From VRUE01 sp036403515 (lineage in GTDB: Bacteria > Actinomycetota > Thermoleophilia > Solirubrobacterales > 70-9): a stretch of DNA of 20,467 nucleotides. The position numbers and the translations under genes were made by a program. The stretch spans positions 1-20,467 of the forward strand of contig DASWQV010000028.1 in assembly GCA_036403515.1 (NCBI GenBank), written 5' to 3'. Shown here one piece after another: positions 14,768-20,467 of the stretch. The stretch's first letter is position 1, and each line of letters begins with the position of its first letter. The notes beneath the pieces were generated by a model. That model worked only from the letters and a program-made list of their open reading frames with translations. It had not been told where the DNA came from and did no database searches.

Positions 14768-15991
14768 TCACCGTGCTGGCGCCCGACTGAGGGCGAGCTG
14801 CTCGACCAGCTCCGCACCGCGAGCCGCGCCGTCGTGCTCTTGGCCCCAGGCGGCAAGCTCAGTCGCGCGGGCCGCAAAGGAGGGGTCACTCAGCAGGCGG
14901 CGCGCGGCCCAGCGCAACGGCGGCGGCTGGCAGAGCCGCCAGGGGACGGAAAGCCCGGCCTTGGCCCAGGTGACCCGCATCGCGGTCTCGCTCATGTCGC
15001 CGATGATCGGGCAGATCAGGACCGGGGCGCCGGCGCCGAGCGCCCGCGCGACGGTGCCGTGGCCGCCGTGTGAGATGACCAACGAGACGGCCGGCATCAG
15101 CTGGCTGTAGCTGAGCCAGTCGACCAGGATCGCGTTGTCGGGGACCTCGATCGGGCTCTGTGGGACGACTCGGTTGGTGGTGGCGACGACGCGCACCGGC
15201 TCCTCTGCGAGCGCGGCAAGGGTGGTGCGCACAAGATGGTTTCCGGAATCGTGAGCGGTGCTGGGGGCGATCAAGACCAACGGGTCCTCACCCTCGGGGA
15301 GGTCGATCTGCGGATGCGGGACCTCGAAGGTCAATGGCCCCGTGATCTCGACGCTCGCCGGCCAGCGCCGCGGGTACTCGAGCTGCGGAAAGGTGCCGAC
15401 CAGGGCCAGCTCGGTGCTGATGCCGCCGTGAAAGCGCGTCACCGGGGGAAGGTCGAGCCGGGCGCGCTGGCGATTGAGGTCGCGTCGGCCATGCTCGAGG
15501 CCGATGTTCAGCGCCCGCTGCCCAGTCCGCCACACGGCTCGTCCGAGCGGTGTGCGCGGTGGCTGCAGCCCGACCGAGAAGAACGGCAGGCCAGGCTCGA
15601 CGACCGGATAGATGTGGGGGATCAGGGTCGCGAGCGGGATCCCAGACTTCTCGGCGGCCAGAGCCGGGGCGAGGGTGAGGATGTCGCTGACCACGACATG
15701 CGGCCGCATCTCCGCCAGCAGCGGCAGCAGTGCTCGTGCCGCCTCGGCCGCATGATCTCCATCGGCCGAATCGGGATCTGGCGGCGGGAACATTTGATAT
15801 TCCTCCGCCGCGGTGAAGCCGAGCCCGGCGCCTTCGACCGCCCCGCGCCGCTCCTCCCAGGTCTCCAGCACCACCTCATGACCACGCCGGCGCAGCGCTC
15901 GCCCCAGGGCGATCGCTGGAAAAACGTGCCCCGGGTCGCCAAACGCGGCGACGAGAAAGCGCAGGCTCCCGCTGCCGCCCGTGACCGTCAT
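14768..15991 (-). CDS. GT1-like (MGT/UGT family) glycosyltransferase
   Basis: This is a GT-B fold glycosyltransferase of 407 residues, probably using a nucleotide-diphosphate sugar on a small lipophilic acceptor. The N-terminal domain has the acceptor-side GDPGHVFPAIALGRAL motif (18-33). The C-terminal donor site has VISHGGHGTVARALGAGAPV (305-324), in which H308 corresponds to the conserved UGT/MGT histidine and the usual Q/D pair is replaced by GDMSE (331-335). The start lies 7 nt after the stop of the upstream SDR gene, so the two form an operon. The product cannot be named from sequence. The gene converges on tRNA-Asn with 3 nt between and no terminator hairpin. Confidence 0.85.
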   Translation of the reverse strand: MTVTGGSGSLRFLVAAFGDPGHVFPAIALGRALRRRGHEVVLETWEERRGAVEGAGLGFTAAEEYQMFPPPDPDSADGDHAAEAARALLPLLAEMRPHVVVSDILTLAPALAAEKSGIPLATLIPHIYPVVEPGLPFFSVGLQPPRTPLGRAVWRTGQRALNIGLEHGRRDLNRQRARLDLPPVTRFHGGISTELALVGTFPQLEYPRRWPASVEITGPLTFEVPHPQIDLPEGEDPLVLIAPSTAHDSGNHLVRTTLAALAEEPVRVVATTNRVVPQSPIEVPDNAILVDWLSYSQLMPAVSLVISHGGHGTVARALGAGAPVLICPIIGDMSETAMRVTWAKAGLSVPWRLCQPPPLRWAARRLLSDPSFAARATELAAWGQEHDGAARGAELVEQLALSRAPAR

Positions 15992-15998
15992 GCTCGCA

Positions 15999-16730
15999 CT
16001 ACGGCGTATCTAGTCCCTCGCCGGGACGGGTGAAGACGACCTCGGGAACGTGGCAATTGCGAGACGTGCGCAGCAGAAACCGGACCGCCTCGCCGAGGTC
16101 CTCGGGCCGGATCATTTCCTCCCCTGGCACCTGTCCCTTGGCGAACTCGGTCATTGGCGTGTCGACGAAGCCTGGCGCCAGGGCCGTGCACTGGATCCCG
16201 GCCCCGCCGACCTCCCGATGGGTCGACTGGGTGAAGTTGATCACCGCCGCCTTGGTCGCGGCGTAGATCGAGAGCCATGCCTGGCCACCCTTGCCGGCGA
16301 TCGAGGCGGTGTTGACGATCAGCGCCTTGCCGTGCTCGGCGCCGGCCTCTTTCAGCAACGGCAGTCCCTCGCGGGTACCGATGATCAGCGCCCGCAGGTT
16401 GACTCCGAGCTGCATGTCCAGGTGCTTGGTCTGGATCTCCTCCATCGGCGCACCGATCCCGACGCCGGCGTTGTTGACGAGGACGTCGAGGCGGCCGTAT
16501 GTCTCGCGATGCTTGGCGAAGACGTCGACGAGGTTCTCCTCGTCGGTCATGTTGGCGGCGACGCTCTGCACCTCGAGGCCGTCGGCGCGCAGCGCCTCGG
16601 CGGCGTTCTCGAGCTTCTCGGGCCGGCGGGCGGAGATCGTCAGGGCGTGTCCTTCCTCGCCCAGTACCCGCGCGATTGCCAGGCCGATGCCGCTCGATGC
16701 CCCCGTGATCAGTGCCGCTCGCTGCGCCAA
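15999..16730 (-). CDS. Short-chain dehydrogenase/reductase (SDR)
   Basis: This is a classical SDR of 243 residues with a Rossmann fold. The cofactor motif TGASSGIG spans residues 9-16, NNAG is at 86-89, and the catalytic set is N111, S143, Y156 and K160 (YAATK). R35 and R36 after the second strand (SARRPEK) suggest NADP(H) preference. The start is TTG at 16730, supported by an AAGGAG Shine-Dalgarno sequence at 16742-16737 with 6 nt spacing. This is the only clear leadered, Shine-Dalgarno start among the complete genes. It is followed at 7 nt by the glycosyltransferase gene, so the pair may make and glycosylate the same metabolite. Confidence 0.92.
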   Translation of the reverse strand: MAQRAALITGASSGIGLAIARVLGEEGHALTISARRPEKLENAAEALRADGLEVQSVAANMTDEENLVDVFAKHRETYGRLDVLVNNAGVGIGAPMEEIQTKHLDMQLGVNLRALIIGTREGLPLLKEAGAEHGKALIVNTASIAGKGGQAWLSIYAATKAAVINFTQSTHREVGGAGIQCTALAPGFVDTPMTEFAKGQVPGEEMIRPEDLGEAVRFLLRTSRNCHVPEVVFTRPGEGLDTP

Positions 16731-16766
16731 GTCCCTCTCCTTCCGCTCGACCCTTCGTCGCTGCGG

Positions 16767-16772
16767 ACCCTA
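16767..16772 (-). promoter_or_regulatory. Candidate -10 box of the SDR-GT operon (TAGGGT, minus strand)
   Basis: On the minus strand TAGGGT lies 36 nt before TTG 16730, giving a leader of roughly 30 nt that includes the AAGGAG ribosome binding site. The 119-nt divergent gap also holds the promoter of the lipoprotein gene on the other strand. Confidence 0.35.
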
Positions 16773-16835
16773 CCTTCCGGCCGTCCGGGCCGCATCGCGC
16801 GCCGGGCACGTAAGTACGGCCGGCATCCCCGTCAA

Positions 16836-16841
16836 TAAGAT
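16836..16841 (+). promoter_or_regulatory. Candidate -10 box of the lipoprotein gene (TAAGAT)
   Basis: TAAGAT, a TANNNT match, is followed by 8 nt and ATG 16850, with no Shine-Dalgarno. It is read as a leaderless promoter. Confidence 0.5.
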
Positions 16842-16849
16842 GGCCGCCG

Positions 16850-17917
16850 ATGCGCCTGAGCCGAGCCCTCCCGACCGTTGCCTGCCTGCTTGCGGCGCTG
16901 CTCACGATCGCGGGCTGCGGCGGTGGATCGGACTCCTCGACCGGGTCGTTCGCCGGGAGCCCCGAAAGCAGCCCAGCGCCGGCGAAGGGGGAGTTCCCCA
17001 GCGCCAAAGGCAAGACGCTGGCCGAGGTCCTCGAAGCTGAACAGGCGACTCCATCGACCCTGGTCGTCTCGCCTGCAGCAGAGGTCTTCAACAAGGGGGA
17101 GAATCGCTACCCCTTCGGCGTTTTCCAGCGCGACCGGACTCAGGTGCCCGACGCTGAAGTGGCGCTCTACTTCGCCAAGGTGCCGGCGACGAAAGAGCCT
17201 CAAGCGGCAGGAACGACGAGTGCAAAGAAGGCCGAAGAACGCGCGCTCGACGAGCCGGCGACCGGACCGTTCCCAGCGGCGATTGAAACGCTGCAAACCC
17301 AGCCTGCCTTCCGTGCCCAGACGACGACAAGCGATCCCGACGCGGCCTCGGTCGTCTACAAGACCGACATCGACTTCCCGAGCAACGGCGAGTGGCGGAT
17401 CGCGGCCCTCGTCAAGCAGGACGGCAAGCTCACCGCGACCCTGTTGCCGAGCGCTGAAGTGGGGCGCTTCACAAAGGTGCCGAAGGTCGGGCAGAAGGCG
17501 CCGCTGATCCACACGCCGACTCCCGCTGACGTCGGCGGCGACCTCGCCAAGATCACCACCCGCATCCCCCCGGACACGCAAAACAGGGTTGACTATGCCG
17601 ATGTCCTCGGCAAGGAGCCGATCGTGCTCCTGTTTGCAACGCCCCAGTTCTGCATCAGCCGCGTCTGCGGCCCGGTCGTCGACGTCGCCGAGCAGCTCAA
17701 GCAGCTCTACGGCGACAAGGTGGCCTTCATCCACATGGAGATCTACACCGACAACGATCCGAACAAGCCGGTGCGGCCGCAGGTGCAGGCGTTCCACCTG
17801 CCGAGCGAGCCGTGGTTGTTTGCGATCGGCCGAGATGGCAGGATCGAAGACGAGATCGACGGCGCATTCGGCGTCGAAGAACTGACCCACGTGGTGAAGG
17901 GACTGACTGGAGAATGA
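16850..17917 (+). CDS. Lipoprotein with a C-terminal thioredoxin-like domain
   Basis: The 355-residue product has a lipoprotein signal peptide ending in the lipobox IAGC, with C23 as the lipidation site, so it should sit on the outer face of the membrane. A low-complexity linker rich in S, G, P and A follows. The last ~130 residues look like a thioredoxin/redoxin fold (GKEPIVLLFATPQFC... then SEPWLFAIGRDGRI). The expected CxxC is replaced by C268-x4-C273 (CISRVC), so ordinary thiol-disulfide exchange is not assured. Its stop overlaps the ATG of the Hpt gene (ATGA). Possible roles include redox sensing or extracytoplasmic thiol chemistry; the specific function is unknown. Confidence 0.75.
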   Translation: MRLSRALPTVACLLAALLTIAGCGGGSDSSTGSFAGSPESSPAPAKGEFPSAKGKTLAEVLEAEQATPSTLVVSPAAEVFNKGENRYPFGVFQRDRTQVPDAEVALYFAKVPATKEPQAAGTTSAKKAEERALDEPATGPFPAAIETLQTQPAFRAQTTTSDPDAASVVYKTDIDFPSNGEWRIAALVKQDGKLTATLLPSAEVGRFTKVPKVGQKAPLIHTPTPADVGGDLAKITTRIPPDTQNRVDYADVLGKEPIVLLFATPQFCISRVCGPVVDVAEQLKQLYGDKVAFIHMEIYTDNDPNKPVRPQVQAFHLPSEPWLFAIGRDGRIEDEIDGAFGVEELTHVVKGLTGE

Positions 17918-18285
17918 GTGAGAAGACAAGCCCAAGCCCCGATGCCGCGCTGCTGGCCTCCTTCGCTGAGGAGGCGCGGCGCCGCTGCGACGTGATCGCC
18001 GCCGGCCTGGCGACCGAGACAACGGATTTCGAGACGATGCGAATCGAGGCCCATGCCCTCCGCGGGGCCGCGGGCGTAGTCGGCCTGCGCCGCCTGGCCG
18101 AGCTGGCCGGACTGATGGAATCCGACCTCGCCGAAGCGAAGAAGACAGGCAGCATCCGCGGCGGCCGCTCGCACCAGATCGCCGATGCCGCAAAAGCCCT
18201 CGCCGAGGGCGCCGCAGCGGCCTCAAAAGGCGAGGAAGAGCCCCCCGACGTGGGCCGCTCCCTGGCCCAGCTCTTCAGCGCATAG
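17914..18285 (+). CDS. Hpt (histidine phosphotransfer) domain protein
   Basis: A small all-helical protein of 123 residues. The Hpt motif is clear: H47 in AHALRGAAGVVG, followed by LRRLAELAGLME, matching H-x-L-[KR]-G-x-[AS]-x2-[VIL]-G. Free-standing Hpt proteins relay phosphate between receiver domains in multistep phosphorelays. No kinase or receiver gene is present in the window. The C-terminus (from about 95) is an Ala/Glu-rich tail. ATG 17914 overlaps the lipoprotein stop by 4 nt, so translation is coupled; an open frame upstream lies within the lipoprotein gene. It is an unusual partner for a secreted thioredoxin-fold lipoprotein. Confidence 0.8.
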   Translation: MSEKTSPSPDAALLASFAEEARRRCDVIAAGLATETTDFETMRIEAHALRGAAGVVGLRRLAELAGLMESDLAEAKKTGSIRGGRSHQIADAAKALAEGAAAASKGEEEPPDVGRSLAQLFSA

Positions 18286-18290
18286 CGCGC

Positions 18291-18296
18291 TAGGCT
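18291..18296 (+). promoter_or_regulatory. Candidate -10 box of the CAT tRNA (TAGGCT)
   Basis: TAGGCT lies 11 nt before the mature tRNA, directly after the Hpt gene, with spacing almost the same as at tRNA-Asn. Confidence 0.4.
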
Positions 18297-18307
18297 CGTC
18301 AGCCAAC

Positions 18308-18383
<76 letters not shown>

Positions 18384-18440
18384 GAAGTGCCTGCAAAGCG
18401 GCTTGTTCCCTGCCAGGCGATTTGAGTCCATTTCAAACTA

Positions 18441-18459
18441 TGTCCCGAAGTGCTCCCGG
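18441..18459 (+). promoter_or_regulatory. Candidate integrase arm-site pair, left
   Basis: TGTCCCGAA (18441-18449) is followed by TGCTCCCGG (18451-18459). A related arrangement occurs near the other attachment repeat at 19640. Paired short direct repeats close to att cores resemble arm-type binding sites of tyrosine integrases; this is inference. Confidence 0.4.
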
Positions 18460-18469
18460 GACCGGCCGC

Positions 18470-18475
18470 TAAACT
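18470..18475 (+). promoter_or_regulatory. Candidate -10 box of hicBA (TAAACT)
   Basis: TAAACT, a TANNNT match, lies 6 nt before ATG 18482 with no Shine-Dalgarno. The toxin-antitoxin transcript is probably leaderless, and the box is just inside the left attachment region. Confidence 0.5.
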
Positions 18476-18481
18476 GGGTGT

Positions 18482-18709
18482 ATGAGTGACCCCCTGCACC
18501 TCACGATCCTCTACGAGGAGGGAGGCGATGGCTGGATCGTTTCCTCGATCCCAGAGGTTCCTGGCGTGCTAAGTCAGGGCCGAACCAAAGAGGAGGCCCG
18601 CGAGATGGCGCTGGACGCCTTGGCGGGGATGCTCGAGCTACGTGCCGCCGAGCACGAGCCACAAGGTAGGGCAGTAGGCAGCGAGTCGCTGAATATCGTT
18701 GCGGCGTGA
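18482..18709 (+). CDS. hicB: HicB-family antitoxin
   Basis: The 75-residue product has the partial RNase H-like fold of HicB: LTILYEEGGDGWIVSSIPEV then PGVLSQGRTKEEAREMALDAL. It is the short form without a C-terminal ribbon-helix-helix or HTH domain, so it should bind and neutralise HicA but may not repress its own promoter. It precedes hicA and overlaps it by GTGA. The more familiar order is hicA first; the reversed order also exists. Within a mobile island the pair probably stabilises the element. Confidence 0.88.
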   Translation: MSDPLHLTILYEEGGDGWIVSSIPEVPGVLSQGRTKEEAREMALDALAGMLELRAAEHEPQGRAVGSESLNIVAA

Positions 18710-18900
18710 AGCGCCGAGACCTTGAGCGGCATCTGAAGAAGCACGGTGCCCGATTGTTGCGAGAGGGCGGTCGGCACAGCTATTGGGGCATGGATGCGGA
18801 GCACTCGACGTCGGTGCCGCGTCATCGCGAGATCGCATATCCCCTCGCCCGTGGAATCTGCAAGCAGCTGGGAGTTCCACCGCCCGAGGGCTCGCGATAG
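18706..18900 (+). CDS. hicA: HicA-family mRNA interferase toxin
   Basis: The 64-residue product has a dsRBD-like fold: MKRRDLERHLKKHGARLLRE, then GGRHSYW carrying the catalytic histidine H24, then VPRHREIAYPLARGICKQLG. HicA toxins cleave mRNA and tmRNA and stop translation; HicB masks the active site. Length is typical. The GTG start overlaps the hicB stop, coupling toxin synthesis to antitoxin translation. All expected residues are present, so the toxin looks intact. Three bases separate it from the next gene. Confidence 0.88.
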   Translation: MKRRDLERHLKKHGARLLREGGRHSYWGMDAEHSTSVPRHREIAYPLARGICKQLGVPPPEGSR

Positions 18901-18903
18901 CCA

Positions 18904-19623
18904 ATGATCGCATTGGCATCACTACCGGATTGGGATTGGGTCGCTATTGGAACGATTCTGTTGGCGATTGCGACGTTTTCGCTCGCCGTCTACAACCGTA
19001 AGATCGTCGTGACCTCGCAAGAGCAACTAGACACGGCTCGGCAGGACTTGATCCTTGCTCATGAGCAGAATGAGACGGCCCGTGAAGCGCTAGAAGCGCA
19101 GACGGCCCCGGTCCTTGCGAGTGTGCCCTGGGGCCTGGATCGTGAGGTGGTCTGGTATGACGCCGCCACCGGAGAGCCTGCCAGCCACAGAGATGCATCA
19201 CACGTTGCCGTCTCCCAGGGGACCGCGGGCAATGAGCCTTGGGTAACGATCAGCATTCCGTTTCGCAATGTCGGGAATGGCGTCGCGATTGTCACGTCGG
19301 TTCAATTGATGATTGGAGGTCAACTCTTCGACGGGGTTCCCAAGACCCCAGTCCTCCCACCCGGGGAGCTAAGTCGCGCAGGTCTAGAAGCGGGTCGGGT
19401 GAGTCCTGCGTTCGACCATGGCGTGAGCCTGTCTGTAGCTGGGCAGGACTTCGCCGTCGTTATTGGATATGCGGATGCAGCCGGCAACTCCCGAGGTGCA
19501 ATCAGCCTGGACATCCACCGGAATGCCCCAGCCGGTGACGATTGGCATGTCCGACAGCTGCACTTGGGCGACACCCCAGACGATGCATTGAGCCGCCCAT
19601 CTCTTTCATCTCTCTCGCTATAA
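18904..19623 (+). CDS. Hypothetical single-pass membrane protein of the island
   Basis: I do not recognise a characterised family for this 239-residue protein. It has one N-terminal membrane segment (about 12-30, VAIGTILLAIATFSLAVY), then a heptad-like charged stretch (about 36-66, rich in Q, E, A) that may form a coiled coil, then a soluble domain of alternating hydrophobic strands with a glycine-rich pattern. The layout suggests a membrane-anchored stalk with a beta-rich domain. It begins 3 nt after hicA, so it is probably cotranscribed with hicBA. Base composition is less GC-rich than flanking core genes, in keeping with transfer. Similar-looking unannotated proteins are common on actinobacterial islands. 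Confidence 0.6.
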   Translation: MIALASLPDWDWVAIGTILLAIATFSLAVYNRKIVVTSQEQLDTARQDLILAHEQNETAREALEAQTAPVLASVPWGLDREVVWYDAATGEPASHRDASHVAVSQGTAGNEPWVTISIPFRNVGNGVAIVTSVQLMIGGQLFDGVPKTPVLPPGELSRAGLEAGRVSPAFDHGVSLSVAGQDFAVVIGYADAAGNSRGAISLDIHRNAPAGDDWHVRQLHLGDTPDDALSRPSLSSLSL

Positions 19624-19639
19624 GTCAGTCTTGAGACTT

Positions 19640-19660
19640 TGTCCCGAAATTTGTCCCGGA
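19640..19660 (+). promoter_or_regulatory. Candidate integrase arm-site pair, right
   Basis: TGTCCCGAA (19640-19648) is followed by TGTCCCGGA (19652-19660) in the noncoding gap before the orphan attachment repeat. The first 9-mer equals that at 18441. The rest of the 19624-19740 gap shows no gene. Confidence 0.4.
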
Positions 19661-19740
19661 CTCCACCGAACTTAACCCAACTCCTCAGACTGACCGCACC
19701 CCGTCAGACACGATTCGGCTCTACGGACGGCTTCCAGCTC

Positions 19741-19786
19741 GACTCATAATCCGTCGGTCGAAGGTTCGAGTCCTTCCCGCCCCATG
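19741..19786 (+). repeat. Attachment-site repeat, orphan tRNA 3' fragment
   Basis: An exact 46-bp copy of 18338-18383, preceded by unrelated sequence, so no tRNA 5' half is present and it cannot make a tRNA. It marks the distal border of the island. Confidence 0.9.
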
Positions 19787-19820
19787 CTGACGCTGTATCC
19801 CCACAACAGCCTCTTTCAGG

Positions 19821-20332
19821 TCATTTGCCAAATAGGTCTTCAGCCGCCTGGCGAAATGAGGTCGGGTCGATTGCGGGGAAGCGATAGAGCCCGGGTTCGA
19901 TTGCTTTGAATTGCGCCAGGGCATCGGCTGGATTGACAAGACCGGTGGCGATCATCTCTTGAACGTCACGTATCTTGATCGTGTCCACGCTCAGCCTTGG
20001 AGAGAGCTTGTGCAACTGGGTCGAAATGGTGAAAGGAGAGCCTGCCCTCTTTGCGGATCAGTGGGCTTCGCTCCTCCCACCCCTTGGGGATGGGGATAAA
20101 ATCGGAGGGCGCGGCGAGCTCGACGTTGAGGTTCAGTGCCTCCTTGAGGCGAGGTATCTCGCGAAGAATCTCGTCCCGGTCCGGAATCAGCTTGATGTCG
20201 ACATCGATGGTCGTCTGGCGCCAGCCATAGAGAACTGCGGTCGCTCCGCCGGTGAGGTAGACGCGACCGTCGACACGGACGGAGCGTCCCAGCTCGCGCA
20301 TAAATTGCTCGATGCGGGTGGAGTCGGCTAGC
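19821..20332 (-). pseudogene. Nucleotidyltransferase (DUF6036-like) pseudogene, frameshifted and IS-truncated
   Basis: Reading on the minus strand, the N-terminal part has a nucleotidyltransferase-like core, RVYLTGGATAVLYGWRQTTI followed by DVDIKL, and continues to SKAERGHDQDT before TGA at 19968-19966. The protein clearly resumes in another frame as IRDVQEMIATGLVNPADALA and ends with the family-like tail LYRFPAIDPTSFRQA and TGA at 19823-19821. A small indel near 19967-19980 therefore breaks it. The 5' end is cut by the IS at 20333: the frame runs into the IS without a native start, and the first internal ATG is at 20301. Such proteins occur in AbiEii-like and other accessory modules; this copy is probably dead. 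Confidence 0.75.
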
Positions 20333-20354
20333 TGTAGTTCCTCACAACGTTGTT

Positions 20355-20415
20355 CATCCGGGCCTCCTTGAAGGCTGGGGGTGCGAGCCACCCAGATCAA
20401 GGAGGACACCGGATG
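20355..20415 (+). promoter_or_regulatory. Hairpin sequestering the transposase ribosome binding site
   Basis: CATCCGG (20355-20361) pairs with CCGGATG (20409-20415, containing the start codon). CCTCCTTGA (20363-20371) pairs with TCAAGGAGG (20397-20405, containing the Shine-Dalgarno). CTGGG pairs with CCCAG at the tip. A transcript reading in from outside would hide both initiation signals, as known for IS10 and IS50. Confidence 0.65.
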
Positions 20416-20467
20416 AAGATCCACGCTAACGCCCGCACCTGCCCGAACAGCCGCAAGCTGTTGGTCA
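20413..20467 (+). CDS. IS481-family transposase, N-terminal fragment
   Basis: ATG 20413 follows a strong AAGGAGG (20399-20405) by 7 nt. The first 18 residues, MKIHANARTCPNSRKLLV, match the usual opening of IS481-family transposases (MK-x-HANA...), ahead of the N-terminal helix-turn-helix. The gene runs off the window. The Shine-Dalgarno and start codon lie in a hairpin stem. Confidence 0.85.
   Translation, partial: MKIHANARTCPNSRKLLV

Larger units (their letters stand above)
20333..20467 (+). mobile_element. 5' end of an IS481-family insertion sequence
   Basis: The left terminal repeat starts TGTAGTTCCTCACAACGTTG at 20333, directly after gCTAGc (20327-20332), which fits the NCTAGN target. 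It mirrors the right end at position 134. It carries a leader hairpin and the start of the transposase, and continues beyond the window. It is in the same orientation as the element at the left edge. Confidence 0.85.

Noticed and set aside
16832..18226. 464-codon minus-strand frame opposite the lipoprotein and Hpt genes
   Set aside because: Arg/Gly-rich nonsense translation, covering two genes with clear motifs on the plus strand.
19741..19786. A second tRNA gene
   Set aside because: Only the 3' part is present and the upstream bases do not supply an acceptor or D arm.
20326..20356. Short minus-strand frame MNNVVRNYS with a good ribosome binding site
   Set aside because: It is formed by the IS terminal inverted repeat and the symmetric leader hairpin; it mirrors the sequence at the other IS end and is not a gene.

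Overview
The window is high-GC chromosomal DNA from an actinobacterium, most likely Thermoleophilia (Solirubrobacterales or close kin). That assignment is an inference. It rests on base composition, on the order recN - steA - mctB/steB - pyrG - xerD (a conserved actinobacterial block, also found in Mycobacterium), and on the extra membrane transferase and the M20 peptidase/DUF3866 pair inserted in that block. No 16S gene or other direct taxonomic marker is present.

Layout. (1) 1-134 is the 3' end of an IS481-family element, and 20333-20467 is the 5' end of another in the same orientation. Both abut NCTAGN, the target reported for IS481, so the window is probably a contig that breaks in IS copies. 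(2) 262-6609: recN, steA-like, mctB/steB-like, a GT4-type membrane phosphosugar transferase and pyrG. (3) 6764-10005: M20 peptidase, DUF3866 and xerD. (4) 10081-14669: DNA repair and nucleotide/replication genes mutM, recO, dgt and dnaG, then tRNA-Asn. (5) 14768-16730: a minus-strand pair, an SDR oxidoreductase and a GT1-like glycosyltransferase. (6) 16850-18285: a thioredoxin-fold lipoprotein overlapping an Hpt-domain gene, then a tRNA with anticodon CAT. (7) 18338-19786: a miniature genomic island between two exact 46-bp copies of that tRNA's 3' end. It carries a hicBA toxin-antitoxin pair and an unknown membrane protein but no integrase. (8) 19821-20332: a nucleotidyltransferase pseudogene, frameshifted near its C-terminus and beheaded by the right-hand IS.

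Expression logic. Many starts lie 6-8 nt after a TANNNT-like -10 box, with no Shine-Dalgarno sequence, which points to leaderless mRNAs. This rule also corrects several start codons (steA at 1995, the M20 peptidase at 6764, mutM at 10081, recO at 11047). Genes inside units overlap by 4-10 nt. Between units, several gaps hold palindromes rather than U-tailed terminators.

The most unusual structures are two ~117-nt palindromic elements (6609-6724 and 11770-11888). They share two identical blocks and have outer stems that differ by three compensatory base-pair changes. Next are a pair of 43-bp palindromes bracketing mutM in inverted orientation, and a hairpin at the right IS that would bury the transposase ribosome binding site and start codon.
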